This document shows positions 51,590 through 60,409 of a stretch of 64,000 nucleotides of DNA, one piece after another; position 1 is the stretch's first letter; each line of letters begins with the position of its first letter. Below the pieces are notes generated by a model that worked only from the letters and a program-made list of their open reading frames with translations, was not told where the DNA came from and did not search any database. Source of the stretch: Shimia_B sp038525525 (lineage in GTDB: Bacteria; Pseudomonadota; Alphaproteobacteria; Rhodobacterales; Rhodobacteraceae). The DNA lies in NCBI GenBank assembly GCA_038525525.1, contig JBCBHO010000003.1, positions 603,896-667,895 on the forward strand. Direction: 5' to 3'. Both the position numbers and the translations under genes were made by a program.

Positions 51590-51997
51590 GTGCATCTCCA
51601 CGCAACGACGGTGGTGCTTGCGGGCGGTGCGCTCCTGATCGCGGGGCCCGCGGGCGCGGGAAAATCCTCGCTGGCGCTTGAGATGATGGCGCTGGGCGCG
51701 GGGCTCATCGCAGACGATGTCACCGAGCTTTTCGAGGAGGATGGCGCGCTCTGGGCGCGGGCGCCCGAGGGCCTGCCCGCCGCCATCGAGGCGCGGGGCA
51801 TCGGGCTTTTGAACGCACCGCTCGCGCCGCCGGCCCCGGTGATGGCCGCGCTAGACCTCAGCCGCTGCACTGCAGAGCGCATGCCGCAGGTGCAAAGAAT
51901 CTCGCTCCTCGGCCATGCTAAGCCCTTGCTTCAAAACACCGAGAGTGGTCCTTTGAGTGCAAAGCTCGTGCAATATCTTAGGCACAAGCCGCTATAG
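51590..51997 (+). CDS. hprK: HPr kinase/phosphorylase, short alphaproteobacterial form
   Basis: A 135-residue protein made only of the kinase core, without the N-terminal domain of Firmicutes HprK. Walker A GPAGAGKSSLALEMM lies near residue 19, and LIADDVTELF follows. It phosphorylates a Ser on HPr. The start is GTG at 51590. It lies between chvG and rapZ in the conserved order. Confidence 0.92.
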   Translation: MHLHATTVVLAGGALLIAGPAGAGKSSLALEMMALGAGLIADDVTELFEEDGALWARAPEGLPAAIEARGIGLLNAPLAPPAPVMAALDLSRCTAERMPQVQRISLLGHAKPLLQNTESGPLSAKLVQYLRHKPL

Positions 51998-52004
51998 GAC
52001 ACCC

Positions 52005-52919
52005 ATGTCGGAGCCTGTATCTTCTGCGCCGCAGCGCATCGTGCTCGTGACCGGGCCCTCCGGCGGCGGGCGATCGACAGCCATCAATGCCCTCGAGGAT
52101 ATGGGCTATGAGGCCATCGACGCGCTGCCGCTGACGATGATCCCGCGGCTCCTGGCCGGGCCGCCCATGGAAAAGCCGCTCGCGCTCGGCATCGCGCCCG
52201 GCGCGCGGGATTTCTCGGCCAATGCCTTCATCGAGGTGATCGACAAGCTCCACCGCGGGGATCACGCGCCCGAGGTCGTCTATCTCGATTGCGCGCCCGA
52301 GGTCCTGTTGCGCCGCTATTCGGAGACCCGGCGGCGGCATCCCGCGGCACCCGAGGAAACGCCCGGAGTGGGTATTGAGCGCGAGATGGATCTCCTTGTC
52401 CCGATCAAGGCCCGCGCGGATACCCTCATCGACACTTCCGAGCTCAGCCCCCACGATCTCAAGGCCGAGCTCGAACGCTTCTTTTCCAGCGAGGGCGGGA
52501 CCAAGCTCGCCGTGTCGCTGCATTCCTTCAGCTACAAGCGCGGCCTGCCGCGCGGCATCGACATGGTCTTCGACTGCCGGTTTCTCAAAAACCCGTACTG
52601 GGAGCCGTCGCTTCGCGCCCTAAATGGGATGTCGGGTGACGTACAGGACCACGTGAAACAGGATGCGCGATACGCGCCGTTCTTCACCATGGTCCGCGAT
52701 TTGGCAGAGCTGTTGTTGCCTGCATACCGCGAGGAAGGGAAAGCGCATTTGAGCATCGCGTTCGGCTGTACGGGCGGCAAACACCGTTCTGTGACCATGG
52801 CAGAGCACGTGGCGTCATCCCTTGCGGAAAGCGGCTGGCAGGTGTCTATTCGTCATCGGGAGTTAGAACGCGCGGGGCAGGGGACGCCCCACGCAGTGAG
52901 ACAAGGGGACGGCCCGTGA
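52005..52919 (+). CDS. rapZ: RapZ-like nucleotide-binding protein (RNase adapter family)
   Basis: A 304-residue protein of the YvcJ/RapZ family. The Walker A is GPSGGGRST, with Arg where most ATPases have Lys, a variant I associate with Rhodobacterales homologues. YLDCAPEVLLRRYSETRRRHP and the C-terminal SIAFGCTGGKHRSVTMAEHV are family motifs. In E. coli RapZ guides RNase E to GlmZ; the alphaproteobacterial role is not settled. It starts seven bases after hprK. Confidence 0.92.
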   Translation: MSEPVSSAPQRIVLVTGPSGGGRSTAINALEDMGYEAIDALPLTMIPRLLAGPPMEKPLALGIAPGARDFSANAFIEVIDKLHRGDHAPEVVYLDCAPEVLLRRYSETRRRHPAAPEETPGVGIEREMDLLVPIKARADTLIDTSELSPHDLKAELERFFSSEGGTKLAVSLHSFSYKRGLPRGIDMVFDCRFLKNPYWEPSLRALNGMSGDVQDHVKQDARYAPFFTMVRDLAELLLPAYREEGKAHLSIAFGCTGGKHRSVTMAEHVASSLAESGWQVSIRHRELERAGQGTPHAVRQGDGP

Positions 52920-53317
52920 TCGGGATCGTGATCGTCGCCCACGGGGGGCTCGCCGCCGAGTACAAATCGGCGATGGAGCACGTCGTGGGCAAGCAGGCGG
53001 GTATCATGCCTGTGTCCATCGAGGCCAGCCATGACCGCGGCTTCAAGCAGCAGGAGATCTGTCGCGCGGCCGATGCCGTGGATGAGGGCGACGGCGTCGT
53101 GCTCGTCATCGACATGTTCGGCTCCTCGCCCTCCAATCTCGCGCTGCGCGCCTGCGAGCCGAGCGGGCGGCGCATCCTCTACGGGGCCAACCTGCCGATG
53201 CTCGTGAAACTGGCCAAAAAGCGCCAAAGGCCCATCGACGAGGCCGTGGCCGCCGCCCGCGAGGCCGGCAAGAAATATATCGATTGTTACCAGGCGGAGC
53301 CGCAGGCTACACACTAG
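52916..53317 (+). CDS. PTS EIIA component, mannose/fructose type
   Basis: A 133-residue EIIA-Man-like domain. His9 in IVIVAHGGLA is the phosphorylation site, and VLVIDMFGSSPSNLAL is typical. In this type of cluster the protein belongs to a regulatory phosphorelay without a sugar permease (PTS-Ntr-like). GTG at 52916 overlaps the rapZ stop. Confidence 0.92.
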   Translation: MIGIVIVAHGGLAAEYKSAMEHVVGKQAGIMPVSIEASHDRGFKQQEICRAADAVDEGDGVVLVIDMFGSSPSNLALRACEPSGRRILYGANLPMLVKLAKKRQRPIDEAVAAAREAGKKYIDCYQAEPQATH

Positions 53318-53320
53318 CCA

Positions 53321-53593
53321 ATGTCCACGACCCGACAGCTCGAGATCGTCAACACCAAGGGGCTCCACGCCCGAGCTTCGGCGAAATTCGTCGAAGTTGT
53401 CGAGGATTTCGACGCGGCCTGCGACGTGGCCAAGGATGGGATGAGCGCCGCCGGTGACAGCATCATGGGCCTTTTGATGTTGGCAGCTTCCCATGGCTCC
53501 ACTATTGAGATTGCGACATCGGGCCCGCAGGCTGAGGCCCTTGCAGACGCGCTGGAAGCGCTCGTGGCCGATAAGTTCGGCGAAGAGATGTAA
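53321..53593 (+). CDS. ptsH: Phosphocarrier protein HPr
   Basis: A 90-residue HPr. The active His is at about residue 16 (KGLHARASAKFVEVV), and the Ser target of HprK lies in AAGDSIMGLLMLAAS. Together with EIIA and HprK it forms an incomplete PTS with a regulatory task. NPr (ptsO) is another valid name. Confidence 0.93.
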   Translation: MSTTRQLEIVNTKGLHARASAKFVEVVEDFDAACDVAKDGMSAAGDSIMGLLMLAASHGSTIEIATSGPQAEALADALEALVADKFGEEM

Positions 53594-53635
53594 CCGCGCT
53601 GACCTTAGCGCATGACAAGTGGATGGATGTGACCC

Positions 53636-54529
53636 TTGGTTGATCATTCCCAGACGCCGCCATCGCTCCTGGCGCGCCGCCCGGCGGGCGCCCTCGTAGA
53701 GCCCGCGCCCACGCCCTATGACAAGCGCAAGCTGAGCTATGCCGGGACTTTCACCAATCCCTGGCAGGCCGGGCTGATCCGCACCCTGGAATGGTGCACG
53801 GGCAAGATCACTCTCCTGCGCCGCATCCGCAGGTTCGAGCGCATGGGCCCCGCCACCGGCCAGCAATTCTGGAAACAGGCCCGCGGCCTGATGGAGATCG
53901 ACCTCCAGACGCCCGCCGAGGAGATCGCGCGCATTCCCCGCGAGGGGCCCTGCATCATCGTGGCCAATCATCCCCACGGGCTGGTGGACGGGATGATGAT
54001 TGCCGAACTCGTGGGCGAGGTGCGCAACGATTACAAGATCCTGACCCGCTCGCTCCTCACGGGCGTGGAAGAGGTGGCCGAATACATGATCCCCGTGCCC
54101 TTCGCGCACGAGGCCGACGCGCTCGAGAGGAGCCTCGACATGCGCAAGCAGGCCATGGCCCATCTCGCCAATGGCGGCTGCGTGGTGATCTTCCCCTCGG
54201 GCTCCGTCGCCGTATCAGAGAGCTGGTGGGGCCCCGCGATCGAGGGCGAATGGAACCCGTTCACCGCCAAGATGATCCAGCGCTCCGGCGCAACCGTCGT
54301 TCCGGTGCATTTCCCCGGCCAGAACAGCCGCTGGTACCAGATCGCCAACCAGCTCAGCGCCACGCTCCGCCAGGGGCTCCTGATCCATGAGGTGGCCCAC
54401 AGCTTCGGCAAGCCGCAGCGCCCCGTCATCGGGGAGCCCGTTTCCCAGAAGATCATCGCCGAGAAAAGCCGCAACCCCCGGGACTTCATGGCTTGGCTGC
54501 GCGCGCACACGCTCGGGCTGGTCTCCTGA
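53636..54529 (+). CDS. 1-acyl-glycerol-3-phosphate-type acyltransferase family protein
   Basis: A 297-residue PlsC-like protein. IIVANHPHGLVDGMMIAEL near residue 103 matches the NHPxGxxDG variant of the acyltransferase block I, and VIFPSGSVAVSESWWG is block III. Related proteins make ornithine lipids or lysophospholipid-derived lipids; the exact acceptor is uncertain. The start is TTG at 53636 because an in-frame stop precedes it. Confidence 0.85.
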   Translation: MVDHSQTPPSLLARRPAGALVEPAPTPYDKRKLSYAGTFTNPWQAGLIRTLEWCTGKITLLRRIRRFERMGPATGQQFWKQARGLMEIDLQTPAEEIARIPREGPCIIVANHPHGLVDGMMIAELVGEVRNDYKILTRSLLTGVEEVAEYMIPVPFAHEADALERSLDMRKQAMAHLANGGCVVIFPSGSVAVSESWWGPAIEGEWNPFTAKMIQRSGATVVPVHFPGQNSRWYQIANQLSATLRQGLLIHEVAHSFGKPQRPVIGEPVSQKIIAEKSRNPRDFMAWLRAHTLGLVS

Positions 54530-54546
54530 TCCCTCATCCCGTGCCG

Positions 54547-54566
54547 CGAATTTCTTCGGAAATTCG
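54547..54566. repeat. Second copy of the CGAATTTC-TTCG-GAAATTCG hairpin
   Basis: CGAATTTC, TTCG loop, GAAATTCG: the same 20 bases as at 9551-9570 after puhA. It lies between the acyltransferase stop and the rplA terminator. Confidence 0.7.
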
Positions 54567-54583
54567 TGGCCGCTGACCCAACG

Positions 54584-54609
54584 AAAAAGGGCGGCCCGCT
54601 CGGCCGCCC
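54584..54609 (-). terminator. Rho-independent terminator of rplK-rplA
   Basis: On the reverse strand GGGCGGCC (54602-54609), loop GAGCG, GGCCGCCC (54589-54596) is followed by TTTTT (54584-54588). It lies 30 bases after the rplA stop. Its presence indicates that rplJ-rplL is not read from this transcript at this site. Confidence 0.88.
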
Positions 54610-54638
54610 GTTCCCGGATCAGAACTGATACCCGAGGC

Positions 54639-55337
54639 TCACTGCTCGTTGGCAGAGGCCACGTCGATCGAGACGCCCGGGCCCATGGTGGAGCTCAGGG
54701 CCACTTTTTTCATGTAGGTGCCCTTGGCGCCCGTGGGCTTCGCGCGGGCCACGGCATCCACGAAGGCGCGCACGTTCTCCACGAGCTTCGCCTCGTCGAA
54801 CGACGCCTTGCCGACCCCCGCATGGACGACGCCTGCCTTCTCGGCCTTGAACTGCACCTGACCGCCCTTGGCCGCTTCCACGGCTTCCTTGACGTCCATC
54901 GTCACCGTGCCGACCTTGGGGTTCGGCATCAGGTTCCGGGGGCCGAGCACCTTACCGAGGCGGCCCACGATGGGCATCATGTCCGGCGTGGCGATGCAGC
55001 GGTCGAATTCGATCGTGCCGCCCTGAACCGTCTCCATCAGGTCCTCCGCGCCCACGATATCGGCGCCGGCCTCCTTTGCCTCGTCGGCCTTCGGGCCGCG
55101 GGCGAAGACCGCCACGCGCACCGTCTTGCCGGTGCCATTGGGGAGCGTCACCGTCCCGCGCACCATCTGGTCCGCGTGGCGGGGATCGACGCCGAGGTTC
55201 ATGGCGATCTCGACAGTCTCGTCGAATTTCGCGGTGGCGTTGCCCTTCACGAGCTTCACGGCTTCCTCGACGGTCACGTCGAGCTTCTCTGCGAAGGCTT
55301 CCTTGGCCGCCTTCATGCGCTTTCCAACCTTGCCCAT
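54639..55337 (-). CDS. rplA: 50S ribosomal protein L1
   Basis: A 232-residue L1. GKRMKAAKEAF near the start, FDETVEIAMNLGVDPRHADQ, GTGKTVRVAVFA and the RNA-binding LGPRNLMPNPKVGTV are diagnostic. It binds 23S rRNA at the exit stalk and usually represses its own operon. It starts one base after rplK ends. Confidence 0.98.
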   Translation of the reverse strand: MGKVGKRMKAAKEAFAEKLDVTVEEAVKLVKGNATAKFDETVEIAMNLGVDPRHADQMVRGTVTLPNGTGKTVRVAVFARGPKADEAKEAGADIVGAEDLMETVQGGTIEFDRCIATPDMMPIVGRLGKVLGPRNLMPNPKVGTVTMDVKEAVEAAKGGQVQFKAEKAGVVHAGVGKASFDEAKLVENVRAFVDAVARAKPTGAKGTYMKKVALSSTMGPGVSIDVASANEQ

Positions 55338-55338
55338 C

Positions 55339-55764
55339 TTACTTCACCTCGATGCCCATGGATTTCGCGGAGCCGAGGATGATCTTCATCGCGGCCTCGA
55401 CGTCGTTGGCGGAGAGATCTTTCATCTTCGCCTCGGCGATCTCGCGGACCTGCGCCACCGAGACCGAGCCCACCGTCTCGCGGGACGGGTTGTTGGCGCC
55501 GGATTTCAGCTTTGCCGCCTTCTTGAGGAAGTAGGACGCCGGGGGCGTCTTGATGTCCATCGTGAAGGACTTGTCCTGGTAATAGGTGATCACGGTCGGG
55601 CAGGGCGCGCCCGGGTCCATCTCCTGCGTCTTGGCGTTGAACGCCTTGCAGAATTCCATGATGTTGATCCCGCGCTGACCCAGGGCAGGGCCCACCGGCG
55701 GGGAGGGATTGGCTTGTCCTGCAGGAACCTGCAGCTTCATCGTGCCAGCGACTTTCTTCGCCAT
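55339..55764 (-). CDS. rplK: 50S ribosomal protein L11
   Basis: A 141-residue L11 (MAKKVAGTMKLQVPAGQANP at the start, PPVGPALGQRGINIMEFCKAFN). It forms the GTPase-associated centre and stimulates Rsh/RelA on stalled ribosomes. ATG at 55764. It is separated from nusG by two genes on the opposite strand, unlike the usual nusG-rplK order. Confidence 0.98.
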   Translation of the reverse strand: MAKKVAGTMKLQVPAGQANPSPPVGPALGQRGINIMEFCKAFNAKTQEMDPGAPCPTVITYYQDKSFTMDIKTPPASYFLKKAAKLKSGANNPSRETVGSVSVAQVREIAEAKMKDLSANDVEAAMKIILGSAKSMGIEVK

Positions 55765-56048
55765 GGCGCGTCTCCTTTTCTCAACGCCCGCCCGTCGCGA
55801 CGGTAGGGCTTTTTGTCGATGTGGTCCGGCGTTGCGCACGCGTGCGCGCGGCCTCCCACGAGGCGTTCTTGCGAACAGCGCGCTCTTAGTTGAAGGGCGC
55901 CGCGCATGCAAGCGCGAGACGCACGTGCCTTTTGACCCCGGGCTGTAAGAAAGTCCCACCGAGGCGTGAGTTGACCGACCGCGCGATCACCGATCTTCTT
56001 GTGCTATGCTGGCTGCGGTGCGGTCGGCATTCAGCAGCGGAGGGTCTC

Positions 56049-56519
56049 ATGCGGAGGTTCATCATAGGCTTGGTCACCCATGGCGCGGCGCTGGGCGTGG
56101 GCTTCGGGCTCGGTGTCTACTTCCTGCCCATCCTCACTGCACCGCCCTCGCCCGATGCGGCGACGCTCGAGGCCATGGCGGAGGACGCCGTCTTCACCGC
56201 CGCGTTCCAAGAGGACCTCCGCGGCAACGACCTGCTGCATTGGGGCACCGGCACGGTGAGCCTCACGCCCTCGCAGATCGTGCATACCGGGGAGCTCGCG
56301 CCCGGCCCCGACTACAGGGTCTACCTCGTGCCGAGCTTCGTGGCCCACGAAGACGAATTCGCGCCGCTGAAGGCACAGAGCCAGATCATCGGGTCGGTGA
56401 GGACGTTCCAGGGCTTCTCGCTCGACATCCCCGAGGGCGTGGACATCGCGGCCTACACGACCGTCCTCGTCTGGTGCGAGGCCTTCTCGGAATTCATCGC
56501 CGCCGCCCAGTACCGCTGA
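56049..56519 (+). CDS. DM13-domain protein, membrane anchored
   Basis: A 156-residue protein with an N-terminal helix (FIIGLVTHGAALGVGFGLGV) and a DM13-like domain: HWGTGTVSLTPS, YRVYLVPSFV and VLVWCEAFSEFIAAAQY with the conserved Cys. DM13 domains are proposed redox or electron-transfer modules. ATG at 56049. It is divergent from rplK. Confidence 0.78.
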   Translation: MRRFIIGLVTHGAALGVGFGLGVYFLPILTAPPSPDAATLEAMAEDAVFTAAFQEDLRGNDLLHWGTGTVSLTPSQIVHTGELAPGPDYRVYLVPSFVAHEDEFAPLKAQSQIIGSVRTFQGFSLDIPEGVDIAAYTTVLVWCEAFSEFIAAAQYR

Positions 56520-56583
56520 CCGATGGTCACTGCTGATCGACGAGCGCGCTTTGCCGCGCGCCGGGGACGTGGCAAGCTGGGCC

Positions 56584-57204
56584 ATGATCACGGAGATCGA
56601 GGACTATTTCACCCGCGGCTGCGGGCGCTGCCCGCGCTTTGACACACCAGACTGCGCCACGCGGATCTGGGCCGGGGCCCTCGGTGAGCTTCGCGCCCTC
56701 TGCCTGGCGGCGGGTCTCTCCGAACATCTCAAATGGGGCCATCCCTGCTACATGCATGCGGGACGCAACGTCGCCATCCTCGGCGCGTTTCGCGACAACG
56801 TACGCCTCAGTATCTTCGACGCCGCGCTTCTCGCCGATCCGGCTGGCATTCTGGAGCGGCAGGGCCCGAACACCGCCCATCCCGACATGATCCGCATCTC
56901 GAAGTTGGCCGATGTCAGCAGGCTCGCGCCGACAATCCGCGCCTATCTCGCCGAGGCCATGGACCATGCGCGGGCCGGGCGTCGCCCGCCAAGGGAGCGC
57001 CGCGAGATCAACCTGCCGGAAGAGCTTATCGAGGTGCTTGATGCGGATCCCGAGCTTGCAGAGGCTTTTCATGCCCTCACTCCCGGACGGCAGAAGAGCT
57101 ACGCGATACATGTCGGCGGGGCCAAGAAACCCGCGACACGCCGCGCGCGGATCGAAAGATGCCGTCCACGCATCCTCGCGGGCAAGGGGGCGACGGAGCG
57201 CTGA
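56584..57204 (+). CDS. YdeI/YjbR-type DUF1801 protein
   Basis: A 206-residue protein. FTRGCGRCPRFDTPDCATRIW and LSEHLKWGHPCYMHAGRNVAI match DUF1801 with a C-terminal YdeI-like part (LTPGRQKSYAIHVGGAKKPATRRARI). The function is unknown; some are linked to copper or antibiotic stress. ATG at 56584. Confidence 0.83.
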   Translation: MITEIEDYFTRGCGRCPRFDTPDCATRIWAGALGELRALCLAAGLSEHLKWGHPCYMHAGRNVAILGAFRDNVRLSIFDAALLADPAGILERQGPNTAHPDMIRISKLADVSRLAPTIRAYLAEAMDHARAGRRPPRERREINLPEELIEVLDADPELAEAFHALTPGRQKSYAIHVGGAKKPATRRARIERCRPRILAGKGATER

Positions 57205-57275
57205 GGGCGCGCGGTGGGCTATGCGCTCCGCAAAGCCCGTGCGAGGCCACGCAGGGCGGCGACGCGCCCAACTCT

Positions 57276-57809
57276 TCAGCTCTGCTTGGTGACCTGGGTG
57301 TATTCGAGCTCCACGGGCGTGGCGCGGCCGAAGATCGAGACGGTGACCTTGAGGCGCTGGTTGTCGTCGTCGACCTCTTCCACGGTGCCGTCGAAATCCT
57401 CGAACGGGCCGTCATTGACCTTCACCTTTTCGCCCACCTCGAAGTGGATCATGAGCTTCGGTGCCTCGGCACCTTCCTCCACGCGGCCGAGGATGCCCTG
57501 CACCTCGGCATCGCGCATGGGCATGGGGCGGCCTTGGGGGCCGAGGAAGCCGGTGACACGGTTGATCGAGTTGATGAGGTGATAGCCCTCGTCCGACATC
57601 TCCATGTGCACGAGCACGTAGCCCGGCATGAAGCGGCGCTCGGTGGTGACCTTCTTGCCGCGGCGGACCTCGATGACCTCTTCGGTGGGCACGAGGACCT
57701 CGTCGATCTGGTCCTCCATGCCTTGCTCCTCGATGGATTGGCGGATCTGCTCGGCGATCTTCTTCTCGAAGTTCGACAGAACGCTCACGGAATACCAGCG
57801 CTTCGCCAT
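57276..57809 (-). CDS. nusG: Transcription termination/antitermination factor NusG
   Basis: A 177-residue NusG: NGN domain (KRWYSVSVLSNFEKKIAEQI, RRFMPGYVLVHMEM) and KOW domain (VGEKVKVNDGPFEDFDGTVE). ATG at 57809; an in-frame start upstream adds an unrelated leader. It lies 142 bases downstream of secE on the same strand. Confidence 0.97.
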   Translation of the reverse strand: MAKRWYSVSVLSNFEKKIAEQIRQSIEEQGMEDQIDEVLVPTEEVIEVRRGKKVTTERRFMPGYVLVHMEMSDEGYHLINSINRVTGFLGPQGRPMPMRDAEVQGILGRVEEGAEAPKLMIHFEVGEKVKVNDGPFEDFDGTVEEVDDDNQRLKVTVSIFGRATPVELEYTQVTKQS

Positions 57810-57951
57810 GGGCCTTGGTCCTCGTCTTGCCCCACGCGCCAGATGCGCGGGTCCCAGAAACAAATGGGGCGCGCCGTCCTCAGACAAGCGCGCCGCGTTG
57901 CGAAGCCATTACCGTGCCGATGGGGGCAGTTCAAGCCCCGCTCGGAGCGCC

Positions 57952-58140
57952 TCAGCTCATGAGCCCGATCACGCCGGAGAGCGCCGAGCGGATGCCGAGA
58001 TCGACGAGAGAAAAGAAGACAGCCGTGAGGGCCGCCATGATGAAGACCATGATCGTCGTCACCACGACTTCCCGGCGCGTGGGCCACACGATCTTGGCCA
58101 CCTCGGCGCGGGTCTCTTGGATAAACTTGAGCGGGTTCAT
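57952..58140 (-). CDS. secE: Preprotein translocase subunit SecE
   Basis: A 62-residue single-span SecE (FIQETRAEVAKIVWPTRREV, then the membrane helix TTIMVFIMAALTAVFFSLVD). It stabilises SecY. It lies in the conserved tRNA-Trp-secE-nusG order. Confidence 0.97.
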   Translation of the reverse strand: MNPLKFIQETRAEVAKIVWPTRREVVVTTIMVFIMAALTAVFFSLVDLGIRSALSGVIGLMS

Positions 58141-58243
58141 CGGCGTTCTCTCCGTCTGACCCGGCTCAGATACGCGGGCGCGCCCCCGGTTTCAAGGCAT
58201 GAAGCCCGGCGTCAAGAGGCGGTGCGGCGCCGATGCGGGCGCG

Positions 58244-58414
58244 TCAGCGGCCCTCTTCGCGCGCCAGCTTCTCGAAGGGATCGCGCTGCAGCTTTTCCTT
58301 GAAGGAAAGCGGCTTTGCAGGTGCCGCATCGGCGGCGTCGCCAGTCGCGTCGCGCTGGCCACCAAGGCCGGCAAACAGGTCGGACACCGAGGAGGTGAGG
58401 GAGGAGAAGGTCAT
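58244..58414 (-). CDS. Small hypothetical protein between tRNA-Trp and secE
   Basis: A 56-residue protein ending PLSFKEKLQRDPFEKLAREE. It has no membrane segment and no recognised domain. No clear ribosome site precedes ATG 58414; a GTG at 58513 gives a longer form. The charged C-terminal helix and placement are the only reasons to call it. Confidence 0.45.
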   Translation of the reverse strand: MTFSSLTSSVSDLFAGLGGQRDATGDAADAAPAKPLSFKEKLQRDPFEKLAREEGR

Positions 58415-58574
58415 GGCAGTCGGTCCAGGTGTGAAATGATCCGTTACCGAAAAATTCACCCTCCATTGCGGCACGAAAGAGACCGGATCAGGACTTTGCA
58501 GGGGGATTCTCACGGCCGCGCCGGGCGCAATTCTGGCGGCGTGATGGCTTCGCTGAAAATTGCGGCGAAAGGCC

Positions 58575-58650
58575 TGGCAGGGGCAGCAGGGTTCGAACCC
58601 GCGACCTACGGTTTTGGAGACCGTCGCTCTACCAACTGAGCTATACCCCT
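58575..58650 (-). tRNA. tRNA-Trp (anticodon CCA)
   Basis: The reverse strand starts AGGGGTATAGCTCAGTTGG and ends with GGTTCGAACCCTGC, TGCCCCT, G and encoded CCA. The anticodon loop is CTCCAAA with CCA, so tryptophan. Acceptor stem AGGGGTA pairs with TGCCCCT (one wobble), and the T arm is perfect. It lies upstream of secE, the usual site in bacteria. Confidence 0.95.
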
Positions 58651-58696
58651 AAGGCCGAGGCGGGAGTTACCCCGGCAGGCCGTCCCGTGCAAGCAC

Positions 58697-59122
58697 TCAG
58701 ATCAGGGCATAGGCCATGAGGAGGAGCCCGACGAACCCGGCGATCCACGCGCCCGAGCGGATGAGCGGCACGGCGAAGAGATAGAGCGGGATAAAGAGCG
58801 CCCGCGCGATCACGAAGACCATCGCGCCAAAGGTGGCAAGCTCCATGTCCACGTCGCCCGCGCTGCCCACCGGCAGCACCACGGCCTCGCCCGTGAATGC
58901 GTTGAGCGCCAGCGCGGCGCAGCCGAGACCCACGAAGGCGGCGAGGTTCTCGTTGGAATTCCGCAGGATTCGCCGGGCCCGACCATACATGCCCTCGGCC
59001 GCAGGCTCGTCGTCGCGAGAGCCGAGATAGCCGCCATAGCCGATCTTCGGGATCAGGAAGAGCGAGGGCAGGAAGACAGCGAGATAGTGCACGGCAATGC
59101 CGGCGATGAGCCAAGTCGTCAT
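58697..59122 (-). CDS. MAPEG-family membrane protein
   Basis: A 141-residue protein with four hydrophobic helices. GRARRILRNSNENLAAFVGL near residue 47 is the MAPEG signature (Glu, Asn). Members are glutathione-linked or of unknown role in bacteria. It is a reverse-strand gene between tuf and tRNA-Trp. Confidence 0.87.
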   Translation of the reverse strand: MTTWLIAGIAVHYLAVFLPSLFLIPKIGYGGYLGSRDDEPAAEGMYGRARRILRNSNENLAAFVGLGCAALALNAFTGEAVVLPVGSAGDVDMELATFGAMVFVIARALFIPLYLFAVPLIRSGAWIAGFVGLLLMAYALI

Positions 59123-59167
59123 GGGAGGGTCTCCGGGCGTCAGAACAAACAGGGAGGGCGCAAGCCC

Positions 59168-60409
59168 CTAGGCTGCTGTTCTAGCTCCGTGGCCCGGTTC
59201 GGAAATGATGCCCGCGTCGAAGAGCCGTGCGATTTCGCCCCCGTCAAGGCGCGCGACATCCGCGAGCACCTCCTCGGTATGAGCGCCGAGCTCCGGGGCC
59301 AGGGCGGGCGCGCCACGGGCGGCGGCGTCAAAGCGCGCCGGGCATCCGGGGACCGGGAACGTCCCCAGGCCGGGTTGCGTCATCGTCGTGAAGACGGGGT
59401 TCTCCGGACCGAGATCGGGATCGCGCTCGAGCGCCTCCCGCAGGCTCTGGAAGCGTGACCAGGTGAGACCCTTCGCGTCGAAGCTTTGGGCGAAATCATC
59501 GATCCGGCGGGCCGCGAACCATGGCGCGAGGATCGCGGTGATCTGGTGGCGGAGCTCCCAGCGTGCCCCCTCGTCGCGGAGGTCGCGCCCGCTCTGCGTG
59601 GCGAGCTCGGCCATGGCAGCCGCGCTTTCGGTGGCGTCCACGAGGAGCTTCCACTGGCGGCCGGTGAGGCCGATCACCATGACGCGCCCGCCGCAGGCGC
59701 AGACGAAATCCTGCCCGTAGGCCCCGTAGAGCGCATTGCCGGCCTTTTGCCGGTCGCGCTGGTTTACGGCGGCGTCGCCGATGAGGCCGAGATGCCCGAG
59801 CGCTGCGGCGGCCACGTCCTTGAGGGCGATCTCCACGGCCTGCCCCGCGCCGGTGCGCAGCCTGTGCCGCTCGGCGGCGAGGAGCGCCGTCGTCACCATC
59901 TGCCCCGCGAGGAGATCCCAGGCGGGGACGGCATGGGCCACGGGCGCCTCGGAGCCCTCGGGCCCCGTCATCTCCGGCACGCCGAGGGCCGGGTTGACGG
60001 TGTAGTCCACCGCGGGCCGCCCGGCGCGGTCGCCCTTCAGCGTCACGCTGATCATGTCGGGACGCGCAGCGCTGAGCGTCGCGTGGTCGAGCCAGCCCTT
60101 GGCCGGCAGGTTGGTCAGAAGAAGCCCGGCATCGGGCCCCGGCGCCGTGGCGATGCGGAAGGCGAGCTCGCGCCCCTCTGGCGTGGTGATGTCCACGGCG
60201 ACGCTTTTCTTGCCCTTGTTGAGGCCGGCCCAGAAGAGGCTTCGCCCCGACGGGGCGAGCGGCCAGCGCCCGGCATCGAGCCCGCCCGTGGGCCTGTCGA
60301 TCCGGATCACCTCCGCCCCCAGCTGCGCCAGCGACAGGCCCGCATAGGGCACGGCCACGAAGGCCGAGCTCTCCACGACACGCATCCCGGTGAGCAGCGG
60401 GGTCGTCAC
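59168..60409 (-). CDS. mct: Mesaconyl-CoA C1-C4 CoA transferase family (class III CoA transferase)
   Basis: A 413-residue family III CoA transferase. VVESSAFVAVPYAGLSLAQL, LFWAGLNKGKKSVAVDI, VDYTVNPALGVPEMTGP and VPAWDLLAGQM closely resemble the mesaconyl-CoA C1-C4 transferase (2-methylfumaryl-CoA isomerase) of the 3-hydroxypropionate cycle, which moves CoA within one molecule. Asp165 (AWD) is the likely catalytic residue that forms the mixed anhydride. It overlaps meh by ATGA, strengthening the call. A different substrate, such as another dicarboxylic acid, is possible. Confidence 0.8.
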   Translation of the reverse strand: MTTPLLTGMRVVESSAFVAVPYAGLSLAQLGAEVIRIDRPTGGLDAGRWPLAPSGRSLFWAGLNKGKKSVAVDITTPEGRELAFRIATAPGPDAGLLLTNLPAKGWLDHATLSAARPDMISVTLKGDRAGRPAVDYTVNPALGVPEMTGPEGSEAPVAHAVPAWDLLAGQMVTTALLAAERHRLRTGAGQAVEIALKDVAAAALGHLGLIGDAAVNQRDRQKAGNALYGAYGQDFVCACGGRVMVIGLTGRQWKLLVDATESAAAMAELATQSGRDLRDEGARWELRHQITAILAPWFAARRIDDFAQSFDAKGLTWSRFQSLREALERDPDLGPENPVFTTMTQPGLGTFPVPGCPARFDAAARGAPALAPELGAHTEEVLADVARLDGGEIARLFDAGIISEPGHGARTAA

